Below, piece by piece: positions 16,942-29,928 of a stretch of DNA of 64,000 nucleotides; within the stretch, counting starts at the first letter, position 1; each line of letters begins with the position of its first letter. The notes beneath the pieces were generated by a model. That model was given only the letters and a program-made list of their open reading frames with translations, ran no database searches and was not told the origin of the DNA. Origin of the DNA: Virgibacillus siamensis (GTDB lineage: Bacteria; Bacillota; Bacilli; Bacillales; Amphibacillaceae); contig NZ_FUIH01000006.1 of the NCBI RefSeq assembly GCF_900162695.1, forward strand, positions 248,001-312,000, written 5' to 3'. A program made the translations under genes and the position numbers.

Positions 16942-19098
16942 ATGGTGTCTACTGAAATTGAAAATTGGGTTGCCAAGGAAACAGACGTGAACGCGGGCAC
17001 TGTCAAAAAAGTTATCGCATTAATGGAAGAAGGGAATACCGTTCCATTTATTGCACGATACCGGAAAGAAATGACAGGTGGTCTTGATGAAGTTCAAATT
17101 AAACTGATTGAGGATAAATATCAATATGCAGTAAATCTTGCTGAACGCAAGCAAGAGGTCATTCGTCTGATTGATGAACAAGGCAAACTTACAGAAGAAC
17201 TGGAGCAGGAGATTACCCGGGCCACACAGCTCCAGCGCGTGGAAGACTTGTACAGGCCATACAAACAAAAACGCCGGACAAAGGCAGCCAAAGCGAAGGA
17301 GAAGGGTCTGGAACCACTGGCTGTACTTGTATGGGAACAGGAACTGCGGGCTGTTCGTACAGAAGCTGAGGCGTATTTATCAGATGAACATGAACTGCAC
17401 ACAGTTGAAGACGTACTTGCGGGTGTTAATGATATTATTGCCGAGTGGATATCTGATGACCCGGAATACCGCGAATACATTCGTAATCAGACATTTAAAC
17501 GCGGATTGATGCAGTCCGAGGTGAAAGATGCAGCGAAAGATGAAAAGGGCGTTTATGAAATGTATTACGATTACAGTGAAGCGGTTCGATCCATGGTTTC
17601 CCATCGGGTGCTTGCGTTAAACCGCGGCGAAAAAGAAGATGTGCTGAAAGTTTCCATTGAACCGCCGGCAGATCATGTAAAGGAATACCTGCAAAAACAA
17701 ATGATTACAAATCCGTCTAATCAAGAAACAACCGAAATTATAGAAGGGGCAATCGAAGACAGTTATAAACGGCTTGTTCAGCCTTCCGTCGAGCGGGAAA
17801 TTCGCAATAGTTTATCGGAAAAAGCTGAAGAGCAGGCCATTGATGTTTTCGCTAAAAACCTAAAGAACCTGCTGCTTCAGCCGCCGCTTAAAGGGAAAAC
17901 CGTTCTTGGTGTGGACCCTGCTTATCGGACTGGTTGTAAACTTGCTGTGGTGGATGAGACCGGAAAAGTCCATCAGGTGGGGGTAATATATCCAACAGCT
18001 CCGAAACATGATACTGCAGGTGCTGAAAAGACCGTTATGAACTATATTAAAAAATATGGTGTGGAACTCATTGCTATTGGGAATGGAACAGCTTCTCGAG
18101 AAACGGAACAGTTTATTGCAGGTGTCATTAAGAAGCATACACTCGATATTCCATATATTATCGTGAACGAAGCCGGGGCAAGTGTCTATTCCGCATCCAA
18201 GCTTGCCCGTGAGGAATTTCCTGATTTGCAGGTGGAGGAACGAAGCGCGGCGTCAATTGCCAGAAGGGTCCAGGATCCACTTGCAGAGCTGGTTAAAATT
18301 GATCCGAAATCGATTGGTGTCGGACAATATCAGCATGATGTCAGTCAAAAAGCATTGAATGCGTCACTGACATTTGTCGTTGAAACAGCAGTTAACCAAG
18401 TTGGCGTAAATGTCAATACGGCTTCAACATCATTGCTGCAGTATGTGGCCGGCTTAAGCAAAACTGTCGCCAATAACATTGTGAACAAGCGAAATGAAGA
18501 AGGTAAATTTACAGATCGGAAGCAACTGAAAAAGATTCCAAGACTCGGTGCAAAAACATATGAACAGGGGATTGGATTTTTACGGATTCCAGATGGCGAA
18601 AATCCGCTTGACAGAACGCCAATACACCCGGAGAGCTATGATCCAGTGAAAAAGCTGCTGAAGTCCATTGACTGTCAGATTCATGATATTGGTTCGGACG
18701 CACTGCGTGTGAAACTTGATCAGCTGGACAAAAAGGAAATGGCTGCACAGCTTGAAATCGGTGAGCCGACTTTGGATGATATTATGAGTGCATTGGGACG
18801 GCCGGAGCGCGACCCTCGAGATGATTTGCCGAAACCATTGCTGAAGCAGAATGTATTAAGCATGGAGGATTTGGAATCAGGTATGGAAATGCAGGGGACC
18901 GTCCGAAATGTAGTCGATTTTGGTGTTTTTGTTGATATCGGCGTTAAACAGGACGGGCTTGTCCATATTTCCAAAATGGCCAAAAAGTTTGTTAAACACC
19001 CGATGGATATTGCGTCAGTTGGTGATGTTGTAACTGTTTGGGTGGAACAGGTTGATGCCGATAAAGGGCGGATTGCATTGTCGATGGTTGAGAATTAA
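16942..19098 (+). CDS. tex: Tex family RNA-binding transcription accessory protein
   Basis: 718 residues, matching the usual Tex length. In order: N-terminal helical region, a YqgF-like RNase-H fold (LGVDPAYRTGCKLAV near 325), helix-hairpin-helix segments (RLGAKTYEQGIGFLRI near 535), and a C-terminal S1 domain (about 645-715, GTVRNVVDFGVFVDIG). Tex binds nucleic acids and affects transcription; its detailed role in Bacillaceae is open. It is the counterpart of B. subtilis ydcI directly behind rsbX. ATG after AAGGAGGAAGAA. Confidence 0.95.
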   Translation: MVSTEIENWVAKETDVNAGTVKKVIALMEEGNTVPFIARYRKEMTGGLDEVQIKLIEDKYQYAVNLAERKQEVIRLIDEQGKLTEELEQEITRATQLQRVEDLYRPYKQKRRTKAAKAKEKGLEPLAVLVWEQELRAVRTEAEAYLSDEHELHTVEDVLAGVNDIIAEWISDDPEYREYIRNQTFKRGLMQSEVKDAAKDEKGVYEMYYDYSEAVRSMVSHRVLALNRGEKEDVLKVSIEPPADHVKEYLQKQMITNPSNQETTEIIEGAIEDSYKRLVQPSVEREIRNSLSEKAEEQAIDVFAKNLKNLLLQPPLKGKTVLGVDPAYRTGCKLAVVDETGKVHQVGVIYPTAPKHDTAGAEKTVMNYIKKYGVELIAIGNGTASRETEQFIAGVIKKHTLDIPYIIVNEAGASVYSASKLAREEFPDLQVEERSAASIARRVQDPLAELVKIDPKSIGVGQYQHDVSQKALNASLTFVVETAVNQVGVNVNTASTSLLQYVAGLSKTVANNIVNKRNEEGKFTDRKQLKKIPRLGAKTYEQGIGFLRIPDGENPLDRTPIHPESYDPVKKLLKSIDCQIHDIGSDALRVKLDQLDKKEMAAQLEIGEPTLDDIMSALGRPERDPRDDLPKPLLKQNVLSMEDLESGMEMQGTVRNVVDFGVFVDIGVKQDGLVHISKMAKKFVKHPMDIASVGDVVTVWVEQVDADKGRIALSMVEN

Positions 19099-19102
19099 CA
19101 GT

Positions 19103-19149
19103 AAAAAAGCTGATGAAGATCATTTTCAGGATCATCATCAGCTTTTTTT
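19103..19149. terminator. Bidirectional terminator between tex and katA
   Basis: An 18-bp stem with one mismatch, AAAAAAGCTGATGA (19103-19116) with TCATCAGCTTTTTT (19135-19148), serves the convergent tex and catalase genes. Confidence 0.9.
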
Positions 19150-19164
19150 ATATACATTTTAAAA

Positions 19165-20634
19165 CTATTTAACGTTCTCCGGTACTTTCAGCTCTAATCC
19201 TTCCGCAATACGTTCGCCTAATTCCGGATCAGCTTTGTAGAAATGTTCGATTTGACGCAATTTAATGTCATCATAATCAACCTGTTTCATATGGTCAACA
19301 ATGTTTTGGACGAGACGATCTTTTTCGTCCGTGCTCATTAAACGATACAGGTCACCTGGTTGTGTGTAATGGTCTTTTTGTGAATAAGCAACACTGTCTG
19401 CATTACCGTATACTTCAAATGGATTGATTTTTGAATTCGGATCCTCTTTCGGCTCCGTATCATAACGGTTTGGTTCATAATTCACACTGCGGCTGCCATT
19501 ATCGTAACGCATTTGACCATCAAATTGATAGTTTGATGTGTTGGCATTGTTAATCGGACGGTTAATTGGCAGCTGCTGATGGTTTGTACCAATACGATAA
19601 CGCTGTGTGTCCGAATAACTGAACAGACGGCCTTGCAGCATTTTATCCGGAGAAGCTTCAATTCCCGGTACCAGGTTAGCTGGTGAAAGAGCTGCTTGTT
19701 CTACTTCAGCAAAATAGTTTTCCGGATTTCGGTTAAGTGTCATTTTACCTACTTCAATAAGCGGATAATCCTTATGTGACCAAGTTTTTGTTACATCAAA
19801 TGGATCCCACTTGTAGTCTTTTGCTTCCTCATAAGGCATAACCTGTACATAAAGTGTCCATGACGGATAGTCACCTTGATCAATTGCATTATGCAAGTCT
19901 TCTGTATGATAATCAGGGTTTTCACCGGCCAGTTTGTCAGCAAGATCCACATCCAGACCTTTAACACCCTGATCAGAGATGAAGTGGTATTTAACCCATA
20001 CCGGTTCACCGTCTTTGTTCACCCATTTGTACGTGTGGCTTCCATATCCGTTCATGTGACGGAGTGTAGCAGGAATGCCGCGATCCCCATGTAAATAAGT
20101 AATCTGATGCAATGATTCAGGCGAGTGTGACCAAAAATCCCAGACTGCGTTTTTATCTTTCAAATTAGTTTTTGGATTGCGTTTCTGTGTATGAATGAAA
20201 TCCGGGAATTTAATAGCATCGCGAATAAAGAAAATCGGTGTATTGTTACCGACCAGGTCATAGTTGCCTTCCTGTGTATAGAACTTAACGGCAAAACCGC
20301 GCGGGTCACGAACTGTGTCTGCAGAGCCCAATTCACCGGCAACAGTTGAGAACCGGATAAACATTGGTGTCTGTTTCCCTTTTTCATTTAAAAAGTCAGC
20401 TTTTGTATATTTTGAAATTTCATCATTTGTGACCTCAAAAACGCCGTGTGCGCCAGCGCCTTTTGCGTGCACAACACGTTCCGGTACACGTTCTCTGTCA
20501 AAATGAGCCATTTTTTCCAAAAAGTGAACATCTTGGATTAAAGCCGGGCCTCTTTCGCCTGCAGTGATTGTATTCTGATTATCACCAACAGGAGCACCAG
20601 AAGCAGTAGTTAATCTTTTCTTTTCGTTACTCAC
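19165..20634 (-). CDS. katA: Catalase (monofunctional haem, clade 3 type)
   Basis: 489 residues. It disproportionates hydrogen peroxide. The distal histidine is H56 in RVVHAKGAGAHG. The distal Asn lies in NNTPIFFIRDAIKFPDF, and the haem-ligand tyrosine is in RLFSYSDTQRYR. GTG at 20634 is used, with GAGAGGTG about 10 nt upstream; the N-terminus MSNEKKRLTTASGAPV fits the family. The gene is monocistronic, facing tex across a shared terminator. In B. subtilis this position is not occupied by katA, so it marks a local insertion. Confidence 0.96.
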   Translation of the reverse strand: MSNEKKRLTTASGAPVGDNQNTITAGERGPALIQDVHFLEKMAHFDRERVPERVVHAKGAGAHGVFEVTNDEISKYTKADFLNEKGKQTPMFIRFSTVAGELGSADTVRDPRGFAVKFYTQEGNYDLVGNNTPIFFIRDAIKFPDFIHTQKRNPKTNLKDKNAVWDFWSHSPESLHQITYLHGDRGIPATLRHMNGYGSHTYKWVNKDGEPVWVKYHFISDQGVKGLDVDLADKLAGENPDYHTEDLHNAIDQGDYPSWTLYVQVMPYEEAKDYKWDPFDVTKTWSHKDYPLIEVGKMTLNRNPENYFAEVEQAALSPANLVPGIEASPDKMLQGRLFSYSDTQRYRIGTNHQQLPINRPINNANTSNYQFDGQMRYDNGSRSVNYEPNRYDTEPKEDPNSKINPFEVYGNADSVAYSQKDHYTQPGDLYRLMSTDEKDRLVQNIVDHMKQVDYDDIKLRQIEHFYKADPELGERIAEGLELKVPENVK

Positions 20635-20677
20635 TACCTGAACACCTCTCCTCTTAGAAACATTTTGTACATGTTCT

Positions 20678-20705
20678 ATTATAATATAAATCTTGTAAAA
20701 ATCAA
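20678..20705 (-). promoter_or_regulatory. Sigma-A promoter of katA with AT-rich PerR-like sequence
   Basis: Reading leftward: TTGATT (complement of 20700-20705), 16-bp spacer, TATAAT (complement of 20678-20683). The -10 region sits in a TTTATATTATAATAG stretch, which partly resembles the PerR box TTATAATNATTATAA. Promoter likely; PerR control is inference. Confidence 0.55.
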
Positions 20706-20818
20706 TTAATAAAAATCAATATTTAATTAAAATAAGTATAAATAAGTAAGGGTTTTTCGTTAGGTATACAATCTGTGATAACATGCTAATAATTAATGAT
20801 AATTGAGGATGAAAGATT

Positions 20819-21274
20819 ATGAAATTGTTGGAAGAACAGGAATTGCATCAGCTTGTTCATGCTATTTCGATTGCATTTTTTAATAAACCGTATAATGACA
20901 AAGTAACGTATAATCATCGACTTCGTACGACAGGCGGCAGATATATCCCTGCAAAACGCTTAATAGAATTAAACCCAAAGTATGCCGTTGAAATGGGTGA
21001 AGAAGAAGTGGAAGGCATTATTAAACATGAATTATGTCATTATCATCTGCATATAGAAGGGAAAGGCTATAAACATGGTGATCCGGAATTTAAAAGCCTT
21101 TTGAAAAAGACTGGTTCCCCGAGACATTGCAAACCGCTTCCTTCAACTGAAAAAAACAGGAAATATATTTACAAATGTGAAAAATGCGCACAAACCTATA
21201 AACGTGTCAGACGGATTGACGTGAAGAAATATCGCTGTGGGAGGTGCCACGGGAGACTTCGAATGAAAGAATAA
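20819..21274 (+). CDS. SprT-like zinc metalloprotease-fold protein
   Basis: 151 residues. The HELCHYH sequence (HExxH, about residues 75-79) and the following HGDPEFK histidine mark a SprT-like domain; the C-terminal part carries a zinc ribbon with two CxxC pairs (YKCEKCAQTY and YRCGRCHG). It corresponds to B. subtilis YdcK, next to the tRNA cluster in both. Function in bacteria is not established; the eukaryotic SPRTN relative cleaves DNA-protein crosslinks. ATG after TTGAGGATGAAAG. Confidence 0.9.
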   Translation: MKLLEEQELHQLVHAISIAFFNKPYNDKVTYNHRLRTTGGRYIPAKRLIELNPKYAVEMGEEEVEGIIKHELCHYHLHIEGKGYKHGDPEFKSLLKKTGSPRHCKPLPSTEKNRKYIYKCEKCAQTYKRVRRIDVKKYRCGRCHGRLRMKE

Positions 21275-21307
21275 TAAGCCTTATTCTGCAACCGCTTCCA
21301 AAAATAG

Positions 21308-21337
21308 TTGACATCTAAAAAAAAATATTGGTACGAT
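21308..21337 (+). promoter_or_regulatory. Sigma-A promoter of the APC permease gene
   Basis: TTGACA (21308-21313), 18-bp A-rich spacer, TACGAT (21332-21337), 61 bp before the start codon. Confidence 0.65.
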
Positions 21338-21398
21338 GATTCCGTTAATTTAATTTTCGATATTTTAACAGACTATTCACACAAAGAAGAGGTAGATT

Positions 21399-23018
21399 AT
21401 GACTCAAAACAACAATGGAAAATTCAAACGAAAACTGAGTACACTGGATTTAACTTTTCTTGGGATTGGATCAATTATCGGATCCGGATGGTTGTATGCG
21501 GCAGCAACAGCTGCTGGATTTGCAGGGCCATATTCATGGATTTCGTGGATTCTTGGTGCAGCAATCATTATATTAATCGGGATGGTGTATTCTGAACTTG
21601 GTGCAGCTATGCCGGTTGCTGGCGGCTTTGTCCGTTATCCCGATTTTACGCACGGATCGGTAGTTGGTTTTTTAATCGGATTTATTTCGATGCTGGCATA
21701 TTCAGCAGTTATCAGTATTGAAGCACAAGCCGTTAGGGGTTATTTGGAATATTGGTTTGATGGATTGGGCCATGCTGACGGGACACCGACAATTATGGGG
21801 TTCACTATCCAAATAAGCCTCATCATCATTTTTTTCCTGCTGAATTATTGGAGTGTTAACTTTTTTGGGAAAGCGAATACAATATTGACCGTATTTAAAT
21901 TTGTTGTGCCTTTATTGATTATTACGGTGCTATTTTTAAATATGGATATCTCGAACTTTGAAGTAATGAAGGGTGCCGATCCCGGGGGAATGAAGGGAAT
22001 CTTTGCGGCAGTAACCGGTGCAGGTATCGTTTTTGCATTTAATGGATTCAGACAACCGATTGAGTTCGCTGGTGAAGCTAAAAAACCGGAACGCGGTATT
22101 CCGGTATCGATTCTCATCTCGGTAGTTATCGGCCTGATTATTTATATGCTGCTTCAGATTGCATATATCGGAGCCGTACCACCGGAAATGCTGGCTGATA
22201 AAGGCGGCTGGAATCAATTGCATTTTGATTCCCCATGGGCTGACTTGGCTGCGGCACTCGGACTTGTATGGCTGGCAAATCTCGTTTTGATTGACGCGGT
22301 TATTTCACCATCCGCAACCGGAAATATTTATTTTTCTGCAACAGCCAGGTCATTATTTGCCTGGGCGAAAAATGGATATTTCTTCAAGATCTTTCAAAAG
22401 GTTGATTCAAAAACAGGTCTTCCAAGGGCAGCGCTATGGTTGACCATGATTCTTGCGATTGTATGGATGACGCCTTCCAGATTCCAGGCTTGGGAAGATT
22501 TGGTGGATGCCAGTACATCAGCTAAAGCACTGACTTTCGTGGTTGGTCCTGTTTCCCTGATGGCATTGCGTTACAAGAAACCCGATATGCACCGGCCATT
22601 TTATTTGAAAGCAGCAAATATCCTGACACCACTCGCCTTTATTGCGGCGACACTGGTGGTTTATTGGAGTCAATGGAAGGTAATTTCCTTCTTGATTCCT
22701 ATCATTATTGTCTCACTTGTTTTATATTTGATTTTCGCTATACAAAATAAATCATTTACGAAAGAGGTTGTTCAAAGCCACTTTCAGGCCGGCTGGTGGC
22801 TGATTCTTTACTATTTATATTTAATGGTGATGTCCTATATAGGAAGTTACGGTCCAATGAAAGATCATTTAATTGCTGCCCCATGGGACACATTCGTAAC
22901 CTCTTTGGGTGCTCTTGTATTCTATTATTGGGGTGTTAGGGCAGCCCTCAAGGAGCCGCGTATTGAGACAAGCGACACCGAGGAAACAGATTATCAGAAA
23001 CAGAATCGGAATGACTAG
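21399..23018 (+). CDS. APC superfamily amino acid permease
   Basis: 539 residues with about twelve transmembrane helices. Helix 1 carries the unwound GIGSIIGSGWL substrate-binding motif of the APC family. The FNGFRQPIEFAGEAKKPERGIP loop region is typical of the aspartate/glutamate-type subgroup (compare B. subtilis YveA). The soluble C-terminus is acidic (TSDTEETDYQ). It likely imports an amino acid with protons; the substrate is not certain. ATG after AGAGGTAGATT. A terminator follows. Confidence 0.9.
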   Translation: MTQNNNGKFKRKLSTLDLTFLGIGSIIGSGWLYAAATAAGFAGPYSWISWILGAAIIILIGMVYSELGAAMPVAGGFVRYPDFTHGSVVGFLIGFISMLAYSAVISIEAQAVRGYLEYWFDGLGHADGTPTIMGFTIQISLIIIFFLLNYWSVNFFGKANTILTVFKFVVPLLIITVLFLNMDISNFEVMKGADPGGMKGIFAAVTGAGIVFAFNGFRQPIEFAGEAKKPERGIPVSILISVVIGLIIYMLLQIAYIGAVPPEMLADKGGWNQLHFDSPWADLAAALGLVWLANLVLIDAVISPSATGNIYFSATARSLFAWAKNGYFFKIFQKVDSKTGLPRAALWLTMILAIVWMTPSRFQAWEDLVDASTSAKALTFVVGPVSLMALRYKKPDMHRPFYLKAANILTPLAFIAATLVVYWSQWKVISFLIPIIIVSLVLYLIFAIQNKSFTKEVVQSHFQAGWWLILYYLYLMVMSYIGSYGPMKDHLIAAPWDTFVTSLGALVFYYWGVRAALKEPRIETSDTEETDYQKQNRND

Positions 23019-23032
23019 ATATCTATTGGAAG

Positions 23033-23065
23033 GGGGGAGCCTTTATGGGCTTCCCTCTTTTTTGA
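23033..23065 (+). terminator. Terminator of the permease gene
   Basis: GGGGAGCC pairs with GGCTTCCC (one G-U pair) across a TTTATG loop, followed by TCTTTTTT. Confidence 0.75.
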
Positions 23066-23192
23066 ATGTTGTGGAAAAATATAATTTGAAGAAAAAGCAT
23101 TGACGAAGGTCTTACACCGTGTTTAAATATAATAGGTCGTGAATTGCTGCAGGCAATTTTTACAGTCAGTTTAAAAATTTTATTTAAACTTA

Positions 23193-23221
23193 TTGACATT
23201 ATTTGCGATATATTGTACGAT
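23193..23221 (+). promoter_or_regulatory. Strong sigma-A promoter before the tRNA cluster
   Basis: TTGACA (23193-23198), 17-bp spacer, TACGAT (23216-23221). It lies in a 390-bp gap with no gene (23019-23408), about 185 bp before tRNA-Asn, and is the best candidate to drive the first eight tRNAs. Confidence 0.7.
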
Positions 23222-23254
23222 ATTTCTCGTCGCAATTAATTGGTTCTCAATCAG

Positions 23255-23290
23255 TTTTTGCTTTCTGAAGCAAAAGGGTATGTATTTTTT
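23255..23290 (+). other. Terminator-like hairpin in the tRNA leader
   Basis: TTTTGCTT (23256-23263) pairs with AAGCAAAA (23268-23275) across the TCTG loop, and TTTTTT follows 10 nt later (23285-23290). It could attenuate or delimit the leader transcript from the promoter at 23193. Confidence 0.4.
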
Positions 23291-23408
23291 ACTTAAAGAA
23301 TGGTACGATTAGACATATGTGACATAGTGTGTTTGTAATATCGTTTTGGATAATATTTCTTACATACAGCACATGGTACTGATTACATTGATAAACATTT
23401 TTGATTAT

Positions 23409-23483
23409 TCCACAGTAGCTCAGCGGTAGAGCAATCGGCTGTTAACCGATCGGTCGCAGGTTCGATTCCTGCCTGTGGAGCCA
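23409..23483 (+). tRNA. tRNA-Asn (GTT)
   Basis: 75 nt. Acceptor TCCACAG/CTGTGGA, anticodon GTT in loop CTGTTAA, encoded CCA. First of a run of eight that matches B. subtilis trnS (Asn-Ser-Glu-Gln-Lys-Leu-Leu) with tRNA-Asp added. Confidence 0.97.
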
Positions 23484-23486
23484 TAC

Positions 23487-23577
23487 GGAGAAGTACTCAA
23501 GTGGCTGAAGAGGCGCCCCTGCTAAGGGTGTAGGCCGTGTAAGCGGCGCGAGGGTTCAAATCCCTCCTTCTCCGCCA
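23487..23577 (+). tRNA. tRNA-Ser (GCT)
   Basis: 91 nt with a long variable arm. Acceptor GGAGAAG/CTTCTCC, anticodon GCT, encoded CCA. Starts 3 bp after tRNA-Asn. Confidence 0.96.
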
Positions 23578-23583
23578 TTTCAT

Positions 23584-23655
23584 GGCCCGTTGGTCAAGTG
23601 GTTAAGACACCGCCCTTTCACGGCGGTAACACGGGTTCGAATCCCGTACGGGTCA
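23584..23655 (+). tRNA. tRNA-Glu (TTC)
   Basis: Acceptor GGCCCGT/ACGGGTC, anticodon TTC in loop CTTTCAC. The 3' end is followed by TCA, so CCA is not encoded. Confidence 0.96.
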
Positions 23656-23677
23656 TCATTTTAATATGCATTGGTTG

Positions 23678-23754
23678 GGTCCGGTAGTTCAGCTGGTTAG
23701 AATGCCTGCCTGTCACGCAGGAGGTCGCGGGTTCGAGTCCCGTCCGGACCGCCA
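23678..23754 (+). tRNA. tRNA-Asp (GTC), copy 1
   Basis: 77 nt, acceptor GGTCCGG/CCGGACC, anticodon GTC, encoded CCA. Identical in sequence to the copy at 30307-30383. Confidence 0.97.
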
Positions 23755-23758
23755 CTAT

Positions 23759-23833
23759 TGGGCCATAGCCAAGCGGTAAGGCATCGGGTTTTGATCCCGT
23801 GTATCCCAGGTTCGAATCCTGGTGGCCCAGCCA
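23759..23833 (+). tRNA. tRNA-Gln (TTG)
   Basis: 75 nt, acceptor TGGGCCA/TGGCCCA, anticodon TTG in loop TTTTGAT, encoded CCA. Confidence 0.96.
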
Positions 23834-23865
23834 TCCTTATTGCCGTTTTCAGGTTGTGTTATCAA

Positions 23866-23963
23866 GAATCGTGGATAACATGGTGAAAACCGTGGATGGA
23901 GGTTAGAATCGTGAATATCCCGATTGAAATCGCGGATAAGCCACTTGAAACCGTGGATATCAT
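23866..23963. repeat. Short degenerate tandem repeat between tRNA-Gln and tRNA-Lys
   Basis: Five imperfect copies of GAAACCGTGGATA start at 23866, 23885, 23906, 23926 and 23947, spaced 19-21 bp with variable filler. It fills most of the 154-bp gap between two tRNA genes and holds no reading frame of note. Related GTGGATATC-type sequence appears inverted at about 43180-43225. Confidence 0.7.
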
Positions 23964-23987
23964 ATTATTTTATTGTGTTCATAACTT

Positions 23988-24063
23988 GAGCCATTAGCTC
24001 AGCCGGCAGAGCATCTGACTTTTAATCAGAGGGTCGAAGGTTCGAATCCTTCATGGCTCACCA
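23988..24063 (+). tRNA. tRNA-Lys (TTT)
   Basis: 76 nt, acceptor GAGCCAT/ATGGCTC, anticodon TTT, encoded CCA. Confidence 0.97.
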
Positions 24064-24069
24064 TTTTCC

Positions 24070-24153
24070 GCGGGTGTGGCGGAATTGGCAGACGCGCTAG
24101 ACCCAGGATCTAGTGTCTTAACAGACGTGGGGGTTCGACTCCCTTCACCCGCA
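24070..24153 (+). tRNA. tRNA-Leu (CAG), with C at position 33
   Basis: 84 nt with long variable arm; acceptor GCGGGTG/CACCCGC; CCA not encoded. The anticodon arm is CTAGA-CCCAGGA-TCTAG, which places C at position 33 (normally U) and CAG at 34-36. The B. subtilis gene at this position has the loop CTTAGGA (anticodon TAG), as I recall it. Confidence 0.9.
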
Positions 24154-24231
24154 TTTTAAATTGCTGTGACAACATGCATGGCATTTTATTTTTGCAATTT
24201 ATCCGATCGAGAAGTGATTGATTTTGAATAC

Positions 24232-24314
<83 letters not shown>

Positions 24315-24331
24315 TAAAATAAATTAATTCC

Positions 24332-24360
24332 TTGCAAATGATGTTGATATATGTTATATT
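24332..24360 (+). promoter_or_regulatory. Second sigma-A promoter, before tRNA-Arg and the rRNA operon
   Basis: TTGCAA (24332-24337), 17-bp spacer, TATATT (24355-24360), 19 bp before tRNA-Arg. It would transcribe Arg-Pro-Gly-Ile-16S-23S-5S-fMet-Asp as one unit separate from the first eight tRNAs. Confidence 0.65.
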
Positions 24361-24378
24361 AGAAAATGTCGCTTTTAA

Positions 24379-24455
<77 letters not shown>

Positions 24456-24459
24456 TCTA

Positions 24460-24536
24460 CGGGAAGTAGCTCAGCTTGGTAGAGCACATGGTTTGGGACC
24501 ATGGGGTCGCAGGTTCAAATCCTGTCTTCCCGACCA
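24460..24536 (+). tRNA. tRNA-Pro (TGG)
   Basis: 77 nt, acceptor CGGGAAG/CTTCCCG, anticodon TGG in loop TTTGGGA, encoded CCA. Confidence 0.97.
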
Positions 24537-24588
24537 TCGATCTCAGTGGGCTGTTTAATAGAATAGTATTTATACATTTCGATTTAAT

Positions 24589-24662
24589 GCGGGTGTAGTT
24601 TAGTGGTAAAACCTCAGCCTTCCAAGCTGATGATGTGGGTTCGATTCCCATCACCCGCTCCA
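24589..24662 (+). tRNA. tRNA-Gly (TCC)
   Basis: 74 nt, acceptor GCGGGTG/CACCCGC, anticodon TCC in loop CTTCCAA, encoded CCA. Confidence 0.97.
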
Positions 24663-24671
24663 AAATTTCTT

Positions 24672-24745
<74 letters not shown>

Positions 24746-24748
24746 TTT

Positions 24749-24766
24749 TGCTCCTTGAAAACTGAA
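24749..24766 (+). promoter_or_regulatory. boxA-like antitermination signal of the rRNA leader
   Basis: TGCTCCTTGAAAACTG, the boxA-type sequence bound by NusB/NusE in bacterial rRNA operons, immediately after tRNA-Ile. A related sequence precedes 23S at about 26868-26883. Confidence 0.6.
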
Positions 24767-24793
24767 CAAAACAACCAGTATGTCAAGTTAAAA

Positions 24794-24994
24794 AGCGTAA
24801 GCGCTCGGTTAGCGACGCACGGACTGCGCCCTGCCATGCAGGGTGGATCAATGTTGCCGCGTAAAGCGGCGGTGTTAACTGATCAATCCTACCGCAGGAG
24901 ATAAAGGAAACACGATGAACGTAGTGAATCGATGTTGACTTATCGTACAGAGGTGTAGGAAGTCTCGCTAGTCGCTGAGCGCCGGAGCTGGATT
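24794..24994 (+). other. Structured repeat element, copy 1 (16S leader)
   Basis: A 200-bp stretch in the 343-bp gap between tRNA-Ile and 16S. Its ends pair: GCGCTCGGTTAGCGAC (24801-24816) with GTCGCTGAGCGC (24971-24982), then GGAGCTGGA. The inside holds AGATAAAGGAAACACGATGA...ATCGATGTTGACTTATCG as a second hairpin. The same element, diverged, recurs in the 16S-23S spacer. It contains no reading frame with start signals. It may be an rRNA-processing or noncoding RNA element. Confidence 0.65.
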
Positions 24995-25088
24995 AGAAAC
25001 AGGATAAAAGCAAATGCTTTTTCCCTAGATTCAATTTTAAAAGCTAAGACTTAAACCTATGGTTGATTGGTGTCAATCATAGACAAAC

Positions 25089-26657
<1,569 letters not shown>

Positions 26658-26665
26658 ATTATGTG

Positions 26666-26808
26666 AAAGCGCAGGCGCCTGTTTATCGACGTACAGACTG
26701 GACTGCTTCTGACGAGATAAAAGAAACACGACGAACAACGTGAGTCGATGTTGATTTATCGTAGGAGGAAGCGGGAAGTCTGCTAGTCGATAGGCGCCGG
26801 AGCTGGAC
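26666..26808 (+). other. Structured repeat element, copy 2 (16S-23S spacer)
   Basis: A 143-bp element whose ends pair: GGCGCCTGTTTATCGAC (26674-26690) with GTCGATAGGCGCC (26786-26798), plus AGACT with AGTCT inside, closing with GGAGCTGGAC. The core AGATAAAAGAAACACGACGA...GTCGATGTTGATTTATCG closely matches copy 1. The 293-bp spacer has no tRNA. Confidence 0.65.
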
Positions 26809-26834
26809 TATACGGAAGGCATACTTGGTTGTTT

Positions 26835-26886
26835 GGTTCAGTTTTGAGGGAGTAAATCTCTCTTCTTTGTACCTTGAAAACTGAAT
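26835..26886 (+). other. Spacer stem and boxA-like sequence before 23S
   Basis: TTCAGTTTT (26837-26845) pairs with AAAACTGAA (26877-26885); the second arm is part of the boxA-like TGTACCTTGAAAACTG. This is the standard precursor stem of Bacillus-type 16S-23S spacers. Confidence 0.55.
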
Positions 26887-26946
26887 AAGAGTAATCAACG
26901 ACATCAAATCAAAAGCGAAGGCGAAGATAAAGTACGCTAATTCATA

Positions 26947-29863
<2,917 letters not shown>

Positions 29864-29928
29864 ATCTTTTGATGAACCGTTGCAAGTACGCTTATTCAGT
29901 TTTTGAGGTATAAAATTTTTAAAACCTC

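Noticed and set aside
21308..21595. 95-codon plus-strand frame before and into the permease gene
   Set aside because: Starts in the promoter -35 box and overlaps the permease in another frame; no ribosome-binding site.
23866..23963. Possible CRISPR array
   Set aside because: Repeats are degenerate, spacing of 19-21 bp leaves only 6-8 bp between them, and no cas genes are present.
24746..25088. Short frame in the 16S leader (about 24713-24904)
   Set aside because: Overlaps tRNA-Ile and the structured element; no start signals, and the region is precursor RNA.
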